From Limnobacter sp. SAORIC-580 (GTDB lineage Bacteria > Pseudomonadota > Gammaproteobacteria > Burkholderiales > Burkholderiaceae_B): a stretch of 64,000 nucleotides of DNA. A program made the position numbers and the translations under genes. Positions 1 to 9,004 of this stretch are shown here, in pieces (the stretch's first letter is position 1; each line of letters begins with the position of its first letter). Location: positions 992,001 to 1,056,000 of the forward strand of contig NZ_CP053084.1 of the NCBI RefSeq assembly GCF_013004065.1, read 5' to 3'. A model generated the notes under the pieces. The model was not told where the DNA came from and ran no database searches. It saw nothing but the letters and a program-made list of their open reading frames with translations.

Positions 1-38
1 TGGTTGTGTGTTGATTTGCCATCGCTTAAGGAGGAAGC

Positions 39-491
39 ATGCCGCGCGTCATGATTGTAGAAGATGACTTGACGATACTCAGCAACCTCTCGCAGTTGCT
101 GCAGTTGAGCGGGCTGGATGTGATGGAGGCCCATGATGGGCAGGAAGCATTGCGCTTGCTGCTGGAGTGCCGTGTTCACGATGCCGGTTTGCCCAAAATG
201 ATTGTGAGCGATTTGATGATGCCCAATATGGATGGCTTTGATTTGTTGCGCGCCGTGCGTGGCGATGTGTACTTTAAAACGTTGCCGTTTGTGTTGTTGA
301 GTGCGCGCAGCGATGCCAGTGATTTACAACAGGCGTTTGCCTTGGGCGCCAATGATTACCTGATTAAACCGTTTGAAGTGGAACAGTTGATGGAAGTGAT
401 CCGCTACCATTTGTCGCATTCAGAAGGCCGAAAAGGGGATCCCTTGGCGGGCAAAGACTGTACTGCAGACACCGATTTTTTTCTGGAATGA
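39..491 (+). CDS. single-domain response regulator (REC only)
   Basis: A CheY-like receiver domain of 150 residues without an output domain. The acidic pocket is E8/D9/D10, the phospho-acceptor is D58 in the SDLMMPNMDG motif, and S88 and K110 (LIKPF) are the conserved switch and lysine residues. About 25 extra residues follow the receiver fold. A good ribosome site (AAGGAGG) precedes the ATG. Its stop codon directly abuts the stop of fliR on the other strand. The partner kinase is not visible and may lie upstream of the window. It could relay phosphate to or from one of the kinases or the Hpt protein in this locus, but that is inference. Confidence 0.9.
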   Translation: MPRVMIVEDDLTILSNLSQLLQLSGLDVMEAHDGQEALRLLLECRVHDAGLPKMIVSDLMMPNMDGFDLLRAVRGDVYFKTLPFVLLSARSDASDLQQAFALGANDYLIKPFEVEQLMEVIRYHLSHSEGRKGDPLAGKDCTADTDFFLE

Positions 492-1256
492 TCAGCCTGT
501 ATTCAGCACGGAAATACTCAAGAGACGGCCAATTGCGCTGTCAATTCCAGCGATGAAATAAGGCAGGCTGACCCACAGAATCCACAAGCCAACACCAATC
601 GTGATCGAAAAGCCGATTGACATCACGTTCAGTTGCGGCGCTGCACGCGCCAGAATACCCAGCACAATATTGCTGATCAACACAGCCGCCATGACTGGCA
701 ATGAAATTTGCAAGGCAAGCATGAACATGATGCTGCCGGCCAAGGCAATGCTTTGGCTGTTGACTACAGACAGATTTGCGCTGATCGGGATCAACTCAAA
801 GCTTTGAACCACTGCGGCGATCACCAGCAAGTGACCGTCGATGACCAAAAATGTGAGCATGGCCAGTACACCCAGAAAACTGCCGATAAGTGGCGTTTGT
901 GTGCCGCGTGCGGGGTCGATGAACTGTGCAAAGGCCAAACCCATTTGCAGACCGAGCAAGTCGCCCGCCATTTCGAATGCGGCAAATACCAGTCGCATGG
1001 AAAAGCCCATGGCCACACCGACGAGTATTTGTTGAATCAGAACCGGAATGGCTTGCGCCGAACTGAGCACTGGGGGGGCTGGTAACAGGGGCATCATGAG
1101 AATTGCAATGAGTGCGGCAAGACCTACACGTGTGCGGCGTTGCACGGTGCGGTTGTCGAACACCGGCGCCGTGGCCAGCATGGCCAGAATACGGATGAAG
1201 GGCCACAAGAACGAGGCGATCCAGATTTCAAGTTGTTCGCCGTTGATGGGGACCAT
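492..1256 (-). CDS. fliR: flagellar export apparatus protein FliR
   Basis: Inner-membrane component of the flagellar type III export gate, which forms the FliPQR core channel. The 254 residues are mostly hydrophobic with about six membrane spans and the family pattern near MGLAFAQFIDP. It is the last gene of the minus-strand fliF-R operon and follows fliQ after 2 bases. The length is normal for the family. Its stop codon abuts that of the regulator on the opposite strand, leaving no room for a separate terminator. Confidence 0.95.
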   Translation of the reverse strand: MVPINGEQLEIWIASFLWPFIRILAMLATAPVFDNRTVQRRTRVGLAALIAILMMPLLPAPPVLSSAQAIPVLIQQILVGVAMGFSMRLVFAAFEMAGDLLGLQMGLAFAQFIDPARGTQTPLIGSFLGVLAMLTFLVIDGHLLVIAAVVQSFELIPISANLSVVNSQSIALAGSIMFMLALQISLPVMAAVLISNIVLGILARAAPQLNVMSIGFSITIGVGLWILWVSLPYFIAGIDSAIGRLLSISVLNTG

Positions 1257-1258
1257 GC

Positions 1259-1528
1259 TTAGCCGATCACGGTCGGAATACTCATGATCAAACGCTGGGT
1301 GTAGTCCACCAGCGTGGCCAGCATCCAGGGGCCGAGCAACAGCAGGGTGGCAAAAATACCCAGAATTTTCGGAATGAACGACAAGGTCATTTCATTGATC
1401 TGTGTGGCGGCCTGCAAAATACTGACCAGCAAACCCACCACCAGCGCCACCACCAACAGCGGGCCCGATACCATCAGCATCACTTCCAGTGCAGACTGGC
1501 CCAAATTCAACACGGTTTGGCTGTTCAT
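1259..1528 (-). CDS. fliQ: flagellar export apparatus protein FliQ
   Basis: Small inner-membrane protein of 89 residues with two hydrophobic segments (about 16-38 and 50-75), the standard FliQ size and layout. Several copies of FliQ wrap the FliP/FliR core of the export gate. It lies between fliP and fliR in the same direction, the usual order. The motif around QAATQINEMTLSFIPK matches the conserved inter-helix loop of the family. Confidence 0.95.
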   Translation of the reverse strand: MNSQTVLNLGQSALEVMLMVSGPLLVVALVVGLLVSILQAATQINEMTLSFIPKILGIFATLLLLGPWMLATLVDYTQRLIMSIPTVIG

Positions 1529-1553
1529 GTTTGTACGCTCAATTCAGTTCAGT

Positions 1554-2324
1554 TTAGGTCTCAAAGCTGGCCACCAGCGAGCCAACCAGCAGTGTCCATC
1601 CATCGACCAGTACAAACAACATGATCTTGAATGGCAAGGAGATCAGCATGGGCGACAGCATCATCATACCCATGGACATCAGCACGCTGGCCACAATCAG
1701 GTCGATGACCAGAAATGGCAGAAATATCATGAAGCCGATCTGAAAAGCGGTTTTCAGTTCACTGGTGACAAAAGCCGGAATGAGCACACGCAAGGGCACG
1801 TCTTCGGGATTCTCGACATTTTCCACTTTGCCCAGGCGCATGAAGAGTGCCAGATCGGGTTCACGGGTTTGTTTCAGCATGAAGTCTTTCATGGGCACGC
1901 TGGCCCTCTCGGTCATTTCCTGAAACTCGATTTCATTGTTGGAAAACGGCAGGTAGGCGTTTTCATACACGCGATCAAACACCGGCGCCATGATGAAAAA
2001 GGTGAGGAACATGCTCAAGCCGATGATGACCTGGTTGGGCGGTGAGTTTTGCGTGCCCAGCGCCATGCGCAACAGCGACATCACAATCACGATGCGGGTG
2101 AAGCCCGTCATCATCAACAGCAAGGCAGGCAAAAAACTGAGGAAGGTAAAAAACAGCAGCGTTTGAATGGGGACGCTGTAGTTGGTGGTGCCGTTGGCAC
2201 CCGGCGTGGCCGTAACACCGGGCAGCACTTGCTGGGCTTGCGCTTCGGGCAAGGCCAGAAGAAGCAGCATGAGCAACAGGCTTGATGCGGTCAGCTTGCC
2301 GACAGGGGAACGCAGGGGATTCAT
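1554..2324 (-). CDS. fliP: flagellar export apparatus protein FliP
   Basis: Core protein of the export gate. The 256-residue product begins with a cleavable signal peptide (hydrophobic stretch at about residues 14-27, AQAQ near the cleavage site), as expected for FliP, followed by the membrane spans and the conserved regions near MTGFTRIVIVMSLLR and IDLIVASVLMSMGMMML. The start ATG overlaps the fliO stop in an ATGA arrangement, so the two are probably translationally coupled. Confidence 0.95.
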   Translation of the reverse strand: MNPLRSPVGKLTASSLLLMLLLLALPEAQAQQVLPGVTATPGANGTTNYSVPIQTLLFFTFLSFLPALLLMMTGFTRIVIVMSLLRMALGTQNSPPNQVIIGLSMFLTFFIMAPVFDRVYENAYLPFSNNEIEFQEMTERASVPMKDFMLKQTREPDLALFMRLGKVENVENPEDVPLRVLIPAFVTSELKTAFQIGFMIFLPFLVIDLIVASVLMSMGMMMLSPMLISLPFKIMLFVLVDGWTLLVGSLVASFET

Positions 2325-2659
2325 GATGATTTCACCTTGCCTGCCTTGACGCGCTCCAGCATTTTTGCAAAGTTCACGGCGGGGTTTTGTACTTCGTCCA
2401 GCGCAATGCTGCCCGCAGGCATGCTGTGCAGGGTGTTGATGCTGTTGCTTGTCATGCCGAGTACCAGCCAGGTGTCACCGATTTCAACCAGTACTATTTT
2501 TTCACGTGGCCCCAGTGCCGAGGTGGCCAGTACCTTGTAAAAGCCGCCGCGGCGTTGCTGGTTGCCAATGCCCATGCGTTTGAGCAACCACACCAGGGCG
2601 AGCAACAGGCCCACCACAAACAGCAAGCCCAGTGTGGTTTGCAGCAGATGGCCTGTCAT
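2321..2659 (-). CDS. fliO: flagellar export assembly protein FliO
   Basis: A short membrane protein (112 residues) with one N-terminal membrane segment (about 8-26) followed by a cytoplasmic domain of the FliO type (LVEIGDTWLVLGMTSNSI). FliO helps assemble the FliP ring. Position between fliN and fliP, and the 4-base overlap with fliP, support the name. Sequence conservation in this family is low, so context carries much of the assignment. Confidence 0.88.
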   Translation of the reverse strand: MTGHLLQTTLGLLFVVGLLLALVWLLKRMGIGNQQRRGGFYKVLATSALGPREKIVLVEIGDTWLVLGMTSNSINTLHSMPAGSIALDEVQNPAVNFAKMLERVKAGKVKSS

Positions 2660-2722
2660 GAATGTCCCACCGCATTTTTGTTTTTTTGTTGTAGTTGCAT
2701 GCCTTTGTACTGCGAAAGGGTA

Positions 2723-3172
2723 TCAACGGTTGAGTTTTCTCAAACGCTCGGATGGCGTGATGATGTCAGTTAACCGGATACCAAATTTGTCGTTGACTAC
2801 CACCACTTCGCCTTGCGCAATGAGATAGCCGTTCACCAGCACATCCATGGGTTCGCCAGCCAGGCCGTCCAGTTCAATGACAGAGCCTTGCGCCAGTTGC
2901 AGAATGTGCTTAATCGGTATCTTCGTCCGACCCAGCTCAACAGTCAACTGAACCGGGATGTCGAGAATCATGTCAATGTCGTTCTGCGTACCTGAAGCCA
3001 CACTTCCGGCAAACGGCTGGAACAAACCAGAGGCGGGTTTTGCGTCGCTGGCCTGTGCAAACAGGTTGTCGGTGTCGCTGGTACTGGTGGCGGTGGTGCT
3101 GGCTTGTTCGGCCAATGCGGCTGCCCAGTCATCTGCTGCGTCGGTTACGGTATCTACTTGCTGTTCAGACAT
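2723..3172 (-). CDS. fliN: flagellar motor switch protein FliN
   Basis: C-ring protein. The C-terminal half (about residues 68-147) is the SpoA/FliN domain, with the conserved DIPVQLTVELGRTKIPIKHI and VNGYLIAQGEVVVVNDKFGIRL regions. The N-terminal 65 residues are acidic, Ser/Thr/Ala-rich and probably disordered, making it longer than enteric FliN but common in Betaproteobacteria. FliN binds FliM and FliH. The site AAGGAAAA precedes the ATG. It sits 22 bases downstream of fliM. Confidence 0.95.
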   Translation of the reverse strand: MSEQQVDTVTDAADDWAAALAEQASTTATSTSDTDNLFAQASDAKPASGLFQPFAGSVASGTQNDIDMILDIPVQLTVELGRTKIPIKHILQLAQGSVIELDGLAGEPMDVLVNGYLIAQGEVVVVNDKFGIRLTDIITPSERLRKLNR

Positions 3173-3194
3173 GGTGTTTTCCTTATCTTGATCG

Positions 3195-4241
3195 CTATTC
3201 GTGTGTTTTTTCGGCCTGCTTGGCTTCCTTGCTCAGCAAGGCCTCCAGGTTCAGCGCATCGGCGTGTGAGTCGTTGCTCACAGCCAGAACTTCTTCAACT
3301 TTCAATGCATACTGGCCACCGCTGGTGCCGTAGCTGCAATTGAACACGGGCACATTGTCCACACGCGCTTCAATTACTTTGTCAATTTCAACGGGAATGA
3401 CGTCGCCAATTCTCAGTTCCATGATGTCGGCCACAGTCAGCTGTGTGCTGGCCAGGCTGGCCACCAAGTCCACTTCGGCCATTTGCACCTGCTTTTTCAG
3501 CATGGTGACCCAACGTTTGTCGGGTTCGGCCTGGTCACCCTGCATGCTGGAGTACAGCAAATCGCGAATGGGTTCCATGGTGGAATAGGGAATACATATG
3601 TGAAGTGAACCACCACCGGCACCCAGTTCAATCGAGAACGAGGTGGTTACTACAATTTCAGATGGGGTTGCGATATTGGCAAATTGGGTGTGCATTTCCG
3701 AGCGCAGGTATTCCGGTTTCAGGGGAAACACCGGTGCCCATGCTTTGACGAATTCTTCACGAATGACTTCCAGCATGCGGGCGATAATACGCTGCTCGGT
3801 TTGAGTGAAATCACGCCCCTCAACGCGGGTGTGAAAACGCCCGTCGCCACCAAAAAGGTTGTCGATGACCGCAAACACCAGGCTGGGGTCAAAAATGAAC
3901 AGGGCATTGCCGCGCAAGGGCTTCATGGCCATGATGTTCAGGTTGGTGGGCACCACCAGATTGCGAATGAATTCGTTGTACTTCAATACTTTGACTGGGC
4001 CTACGGAAATTTCCGGGCTTCTGCGCATGAAGTTGAACAAGCCAATGCGGATTAAACGCGCAAAACGCTCATTGATAATTTCAAGCGTGGGCATGCGGCC
4101 ACGAACAATACGTTCTTGTGTGGCCAGGTTGTAAGGGCGAACGCCTTCAGCGGATTCAGACGCGTCTTTCGTTTCTTCTTCGCCGTTCACACCCCTGAGC
4201 AGGGCATCGACTTCGTCTTGTGAAAGAAATTCTCCGGGCAT
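3195..4241 (-). CDS. fliM: flagellar motor switch protein FliM
   Basis: The C-ring protein that receives CheY-P. The N terminus has the CheY-binding peptide (FLSQDEVDALL, residues 5-15), followed by the CheC-like middle domain and the C-terminal SpoA domain (about 265-330). The length of 348 residues is typical. It follows fliL after a 16-base gap with AGGA upstream of the ATG. With FliG and FliN it sets rotation direction. Confidence 0.96.
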   Translation of the reverse strand: MPGEFLSQDEVDALLRGVNGEEETKDASESAEGVRPYNLATQERIVRGRMPTLEIINERFARLIRIGLFNFMRRSPEISVGPVKVLKYNEFIRNLVVPTNLNIMAMKPLRGNALFIFDPSLVFAVIDNLFGGDGRFHTRVEGRDFTQTEQRIIARMLEVIREEFVKAWAPVFPLKPEYLRSEMHTQFANIATPSEIVVTTSFSIELGAGGGSLHICIPYSTMEPIRDLLYSSMQGDQAEPDKRWVTMLKKQVQMAEVDLVASLASTQLTVADIMELRIGDVIPVEIDKVIEARVDNVPVFNCSYGTSGGQYALKVEEVLAVSNDSHADALNLEALLSKEAKQAEKTHE

Positions 4242-4257
4242 GGTGCAGCGCGTCCTG

Positions 4258-4776
4258 TTACTGAATCACAAAGCTGGAAAAATGCACGTCGCGAATGCCA
4301 CGCGTGGGGTCTTTCGGATCGCCTTTGATGGTGACGCGAGCCAGGTCCACCAGTTCATCCATCAACTGTTGTTTGCCTTCAATCGAGGTGAGGTTGCCCA
4401 CGTTCTTGCCCGACAGTACCAACAAGATGCGGCTGCGAATCACGGGTGTGAAGTTTTTGATTTCTTCAGCTTGTGCCGGACCGCTGACCTCGTAGGTAAT
4501 GCCAATTTGCAGGTAACGGGTGGTGTCTGGTTCAGCCAGGTTGACAACAAACTGGTCCATGACCACGAATGTGGGTGGGCCGACCGGCTCTTCTACAGTT
4601 TCCTCTGCAGCGCCTTCACCACTTGCGTTGCCCAGCATGAAAAAAGCTGCTGCGCCGCCTGCTGCCAGAACGGTCAATACGATTGCAAGAATCAGGATCA
4701 GTTTTTTCTTGGATCCTTTTTCGGGCGCTGCTGCTTCTGGGGCTGCTGCAGCGGGTGCCGGGGCGACTCTGGCCAT
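4258..4776 (-). CDS. fliL: flagellar basal body-associated protein FliL
   Basis: Single-pass membrane protein of 172 residues. An Ala/Pro-rich cytoplasmic N terminus and a KKK motif precede one membrane segment (about 26-48); the periplasmic part holds the conserved FliL core (VVMDQFVVNLAEP and the C-terminal DVHFSSFVIQ). FliL sits around the stator units and stabilises them. A GGAG site lies 7 bases before the ATG. The 128-base gap upstream, to fliK, is the largest within this operon. Confidence 0.95.
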   Translation of the reverse strand: MARVAPAPAAAAPEAAAPEKGSKKKLILILAIVLTVLAAGGAAAFFMLGNASGEGAAEETVEEPVGPPTFVVMDQFVVNLAEPDTTRYLQIGITYEVSGPAQAEEIKNFTPVIRSRILLVLSGKNVGNLTSIEGKQQLMDELVDLARVTIKGDPKDPTRGIRDVHFSSFVIQ

Positions 4777-4904
4777 GCTTGACTCCGTAAGTTCAATTGC
4801 TGTTGTGTGTCACTTTCAAACTCTATTGTGTCTGAAAGGTTTCTGAGCAAACCCCCGAAAAGCCGTGTTGTTTGGACCCAATTCATTCGTCAGGCCTGAG
4901 TGGG
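4777..4904. other. intergenic gap between fliK and fliL
   Basis: This gap splits the long minus-strand operon. I see the ribosome site of fliL at its lower end but no convincing FliA promoter or terminator hairpin. It could contain a secondary promoter for fliL-R that I cannot recognise by eye. Confidence 0.5.
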
Positions 4905-6398
4905 TCAGGCAAACAGGTCGAGCTTGCCCTCTGGAGTTCTGGCGGTGGTGGTGTTGGTGGGTGTGCCCGATTCTGTCTGGGAATTGTCACCGCCAGCTGC
5001 GTGCTGTCCATTGCCCTGGCCCTGGTTCCGGTTTTGATCAAACTGAGCCTGGCCGTTGTTGGCCTGGCCTTGTGGTGTGGGGGCGTTGCCGTGCTGAATT
5101 TGCACTTGGTTCAATTGCAGGCCATTCTGGGCCAGTACTTCTTTCAATCCGCCAAGAGCTTGGGTCAACAGGTTGGCCGAGGCTTCGTCTTGTGTTCGAA
5201 TGACCAACTGAACTTGCTGGCCTTTTTGCACCAGACGCATGTTCATGGGACCAAAACTTTCCGGGTTCACTCGAATGTCGACTGTGGACAGGTTTTTGCC
5301 GATGGCCCATTGCACGGTCTGTCCAAGTTCTTTGGCAAAGCCGGGTTGACTGACCGGTGTTTTGATCAGGGCCTGTTGCGCACTGCCTGCTGTGCCAGTC
5401 AGGCCGTTGGTGCCTGCGGTGATGCCTGTGGCCGTGCCAGTTGATTGCAGGTTGCCCGCAGCCAGAATTTTCTGGCCAACTTTCAAACCTTCTTCTCCAA
5501 AACCCTCACCCATGGCTTGCGCCTGCTGAACGATTTGCTGCGTTATTTGTGGGGCCACTTGCTGGTTCAATTGCTGGTTCAGTTGCACCTGTACGGCATT
5601 GCCCACATTGCCAGGACCATTGCCTTGGGCAGTATCAGCACGCATTTGAACCGTGCTGTTGGCAATTGTGGCGTCAGCTTTCAACTGGGCGGTGGTTTTA
5701 AGGTCAGGCCGTGCTTTGTCTGCACCAGCCAGTTCATTGCCGGTAGTTTGTTCTGGTTTTGTTGGATTAATCACCTGCGCCACGGGCTCCCCATCGGCGG
5801 CACTGTTCAATGCCAACTCAGTGGTGGTGGGTTTTGTATCCAGCGCCGTACCGCTGTTTGCCGGGTTTGTGGTGTTGCCAGGCAATGCCACTTTCGCGGT
5901 CTGTTCTGTATCGTTGTCTGCGTTTTTTTCTGGTGTTTGCTGCGCGCCACGAGCATTTGCCTGGCTGTTCTCGCTGCTTGTTGATGCGTTGGCTGAATCA
6001 GTGGGTGCCGTGTTGTCAGGTGCAACAGCCTGTTTTGCAGCTTCGGTATCTTTGGTATCTTTAATCACTTCGTTTGCAGCAACTGGTGTGGCTTGCTGCA
6101 CCGGTGCAGTTTGCATCCAGTTGCGCTGCGCCCACACAGCCGCTTGGGCTGCCTGGGCGGCCTCGGCGTTGGCCGTGCTTTCGTTGTTCTTTTTGGGTTT
6201 GCTCTGTTGGTACAAACTTTCCCGCAATTGGCTTTCAATGCTGTTGAGCTGGGCTGTAGGTGCCGATTGGCCCAATGCTGAACTGAACAGCTCAGTAAAA
6301 TTCAATTGAGACTCTTGCTGACCTTGCTTGGGCTTGTTGCCCGCCGCAGGGGTTTGCACTTTGTTGACATTGTTCATGGCTTGGGTACTCGTGTTCAT
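4905..6398 (-). CDS. fliK: flagellar hook-length control protein FliK
   Basis: Secreted molecular ruler that ends hook growth by switching export specificity through FlhB. The protein is 497 residues. The long N-terminal and central part is rich in Ala, Asn, Gln and Thr and looks unstructured. The conserved FliK C-terminal domain lies at about 345-440, with DIRVNPESFGPMNMRL and a following QVQIQHG motif. The start overlaps the fliJ stop (ATGA). A second FliK-like gene lies at 14968-16233; this one is the canonical copy because of its place between fliJ and fliL. Confidence 0.93.
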   Translation of the reverse strand: MNTSTQAMNNVNKVQTPAAGNKPKQGQQESQLNFTELFSSALGQSAPTAQLNSIESQLRESLYQQSKPKKNNESTANAEAAQAAQAAVWAQRNWMQTAPVQQATPVAANEVIKDTKDTEAAKQAVAPDNTAPTDSANASTSSENSQANARGAQQTPEKNADNDTEQTAKVALPGNTTNPANSGTALDTKPTTTELALNSAADGEPVAQVINPTKPEQTTGNELAGADKARPDLKTTAQLKADATIANSTVQMRADTAQGNGPGNVGNAVQVQLNQQLNQQVAPQITQQIVQQAQAMGEGFGEEGLKVGQKILAAGNLQSTGTATGITAGTNGLTGTAGSAQQALIKTPVSQPGFAKELGQTVQWAIGKNLSTVDIRVNPESFGPMNMRLVQKGQQVQLVIRTQDEASANLLTQALGGLKEVLAQNGLQLNQVQIQHGNAPTPQGQANNGQAQFDQNRNQGQGNGQHAAGGDNSQTESGTPTNTTTARTPEGKLDLFA

Positions 6399-6850
6399 GA
6401 GGGCTCCCCAGCGGTGTGAACCCGGTAAATGCGTGCGGCAAATTCATCGTTCATTTTTTGGTCGCGCTTGTTTTCAAGTTTGGCCTGTTTGAGTTTTTCA
6501 CGTTCCACCAAGGCTTCAAATTTGCGCTGCTCGGCCAGTGCCTCTTGCCATTGCGTGCGCTGGTGGGCCAGCGTGGTGTTCAGAAATTCAATTTCGCGGC
6601 TTTGTTGTTCGATCGCTTGGGCAATTTTGCCGACAAAGGCCAACTGGTTGCGCAGTTGTTGCCCTGTCATGCCGGTGCTTGCCTTGTTGTGCATGCCGCC
6701 CTCGCATTCGTCGCGGTAGGTTTGCAGCATGTTCAATTTGTCCTGGCCTTGAACCAGTTTTTGCTGGGTGTTGGCCATGCCTCTGGCCAGGTTGTCGGCC
6801 TTTTCGCTGGCCTGTTCAATCAGGATTTGCAGCACATTGCTCATGGGCAT
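6395..6850 (-). CDS. fliJ: flagellar export chaperone FliJ
   Basis: A coiled-coil protein of about 150 residues, rich in Lys, Glu and Gln through the whole length, as expected for FliJ, the stalk-like partner of the FliI ATPase ring. It lies directly downstream of fliI. Two in-frame ATGs are possible, at 6850 and 6844; the second (MSNVLQ...) has a GGA at a usable distance, so the true N terminus may be two residues shorter. Confidence 0.92.
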   Translation of the reverse strand: MPMSNVLQILIEQASEKADNLARGMANTQQKLVQGQDKLNMLQTYRDECEGGMHNKASTGMTGQQLRNQLAFVGKIAQAIEQQSREIEFLNTTLAHQRTQWQEALAEQRKFEALVEREKLKQAKLENKRDQKMNDEFAARIYRVHTAGEPS

Positions 6851-6859
6851 CCAAGCGGT

Positions 6860-8266
6860 TTAGTGTTTGTCGTTTTTAAATTCGTTCGGAAATAGCGATT
6901 GAAGGCCTGCGAGCGCTTCATCGAAACTTGCACTCTCTAACATTGACTGTTGCAGCAGGTTTTCAATCTTTGGATAAAGGGCCAAAGAATGGTCCAATTG
7001 TGGATCTGCCCCCGGAGAGTAAGCGCCCACGGTGATCAGGTCACGGTTGCGCTGCACCTTTGAGAAGGCGGCCTTCAGGCCACGGGCTGCATTCAGGTGG
7101 CCTGCAGGCACAATGTTGTGCATGGCCCGTGAAATGGATTGTTCAATGTCAATGGCAGGGTAGTGACCGCTTTCAGCCAGTTGTCGAGAAAGTACAATGT
7201 GGCCATCCAGAATGGCGCGAGCCGAATCAGCGATAGGGTCTTGCTGGTCATCGCCTTCAGTAAGTACGGTATAAAACGCAGTAATTGAACCGCCCCCTTT
7301 TCGGCCATTGCCAGCCCGTTCAACGAGCGTGGGCAGTTTGGCAAACACGCTGGGCGGGTAGCCTTTGGTGGCAGGGGGTTCGCCAATCGCCAAGGCGATT
7401 TCACGTTGTGCCATGGCATAGCGGGTCAGCGAATCCATGATCATCAGCACGTTGTGCCCCTGGTCACGAAAATGCTCGGCCACAATCTGGGTGTAGGCTG
7501 CGCCTTGCATGCGAAGCAGGGGGCTGACGTCGGCGGGGGCAGCAATCACCACGCTGCGTTTCAGGCCTTCTTCACCCAGAATCTGCTCAATGAATTCTTT
7601 CACTTCGCGGCCACGTTCGCCGATCAGGCCAACCACCACACGGTCGGCTTTGGTGTAGCGGGCCATCATGCCCAGCAACACGGATTTACCCACACCGGAG
7701 CCGGCCATTAAGCCGATTCGTTGGCCTCGGCCCACGGTGAGCAATGCATTGATTGCACGCACGCCCACATCCATTGGTTCGGTGATGGGTTCGCGTTCAA
7801 GCGGGTTGATAGGGCGTGCCGCCAAGGGGCTGCGTTTTTCAAATTTCAGTTCACCCAGGGTGTCCAGTGGGCGGCCATTGCTGTCTACTACTCGGCCCAG
7901 CAGGCTGTCGCCCACGGGGAGGTGTTTGGTTTTGTCCTCGGGCCTGCGCCAGGGGTGGGCCTTCACACCCAGCTTGGGTGCGATGGGTGGGGGCTCTTGT
8001 GCAATCACTTTTGCGCCGGGTGTCATGCCGTGCACATCGGTGGCGGGCATCAAAAACAGCTTGTCGCCATTAAAGCCCACCACTTCGGCTTCCAAAGGTG
8101 GAGCTCCTTTTTGCACCACAGTGCACACACTGCCCACCGGCAGTTTCAAGCCCACGGCTTCCATCACCAAACCGGCCACGCGGGTCAGTTTGCCCGTGGC
8201 CACTTGGGGCTGGCTGTGTTCAACCAGAAATTTGCATTCGTCAATCCAATCCAGCAGGTCAGCCAT
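6860..8266 (-). CDS. fliI: flagellum-specific ATP synthase FliI
   Basis: Hexameric export ATPase related to the F1 beta subunit. The 468-residue protein has the Walker A motif GSGVGKS at about 189-195, a Walker B strand ([12 protein letters not shown]), and the family signature [16 protein letters not shown]. It works with FliH and FliJ to deliver substrates to FlhA. The stop of fliH directly abuts its start, so it is likely translated by coupling. Confidence 0.97.
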   Translation of the reverse strand: MADLLDWIDECKFLVEHSQPQVATGKLTRVAGLVMEAVGLKLPVGSVCTVVQKGAPPLEAEVVGFNGDKLFLMPATDVHGMTPGAKVIAQEPPPIAPKLGVKAHPWRRPEDKTKHLPVGDSLLGRVVDSNGRPLDTLGELKFEKRSPLAARPINPLEREPITEPMDVGVRAINALLTVGRGQRIGLMAGSGVGKSVLLGMMARYTKADRVVVGLIGERGREVKEFIEQILGEEGLKRSVVIAAPADVSPLLRMQGAAYTQIVAEHFRDQGHNVLMIMDSLTRYAMAQREIALAIGEPPATKGYPPSVFAKLPTLVERAGNGRKGGGSITAFYTVLTEGDDQQDPIADSARAILDGHIVLSRQLAESGHYPAIDIEQSISRAMHNIVPAGHLNAARGLKAAFSKVQRNRDLITVGAYSPGADPQLDHSLALYPKIENLLQQSMLESASFDEALAGLQSLFPNEFKNDKH

Positions 8267-9004
8267 TTACTCGGTGTCCTCTGGGCTTAATGGGTTATTG
8301 CGGCCCAGGGCTTCAATGGCCCGCAGCCAGCGGGTTTGAAGTGTTGCGTCCACTTCGCCCTCCGGGTGCTGTAGCAAAAAACCACCTTGCAGTTGTTTCT
8401 GGTCTTCGATCATGCGCAGATTCCCCAGCATTTGCTGATCGCCAAACTGGGCTTCAAGCACGCGAATGGTGTTGGGGTGTGCACGCAGGGTGACCGCTTT
8501 GCTGTGCAACTGCATGCTTTCCAAAACCTGGTTCAACAATTCGGCGGCCTGTTCAGGATGAAGGGCAAGGGTGTCGCCAATCACTTTTTTGCTGACCAAC
8601 ACAGCCAGGTCAAGCAGTTTTTCTGACAACTCGCTTTTAAAGCGTTCGAATTCCGCTTCCATGGTGCTGGCAGCTTGCACCAACACCACACGTTCGTTGT
8701 GTGCGGCATTCCAGCCCGCTTCATAGCCCAGCTGCTGGCCACGTTCCTCAGCCTGTTTCAGGGTGTCTTTTTCAAGTTCTTCCAGCTGTTTCTCGCGCCG
8801 GGCCAGTGCCTGCTCCCATTCTTTCAAACGCAGTTCCTCTGCGGTGGGGGCAGGTGGTGGGGTGCTGCTTTCCGCTTGATGCCGGTTGATTTCCGCCATC
8901 ATTCGGTCGACCGGGTTTTCATAGCGCGAGCCAATCAGCTCAACCGACCAGTTCGGCAATTCCGCGGCATCCAGTCCGCGAATAATTCGGTTAGACGAAC
9001 GCAT
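8267..9004 (-). CDS. fliH: flagellar assembly protein FliH
   Basis: Regulator and membrane anchor of FliI. The 245-residue product has a variable N terminus, a Glu/Gln/Lys-rich coiled coil (about 50-115, EWEQALARREKQLEELEKD) and a C-terminal domain resembling the V-type ATPase E subunit (LLNQVLESMQLHSKAV). I chose the ATG at 9004 because GGAGG lies 8 bases upstream; a GTG at 9019 would add five residues. The gene overlaps the end of fliG by 14 bases. Confidence 0.93.
   Translation of the reverse strand: MRSSNRIIRGLDAAELPNWSVELIGSRYENPVDRMMAEINRHQAESSTPPPAPTAEELRLKEWEQALARREKQLEELEKDTLKQAEERGQQLGYEAGWNAAHNERVVLVQAASTMEAEFERFKSELSEKLLDLAVLVSKKVIGDTLALHPEQAAELLNQVLESMQLHSKAVTLRAHPNTIRVLEAQFGDQQMLGNLRMIEDQKQLQGGFLLQHPEGEVDATLQTRWLRAIEALGRNNPLSPEDTE

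Noticed and set aside
4905..6398. Long open frames on the plus strand opposite fliK
   Set aside because: They arise from the biased Gln/Ala/Thr codons of fliK, have no ribosome sites, and lie opposite a clear family member.
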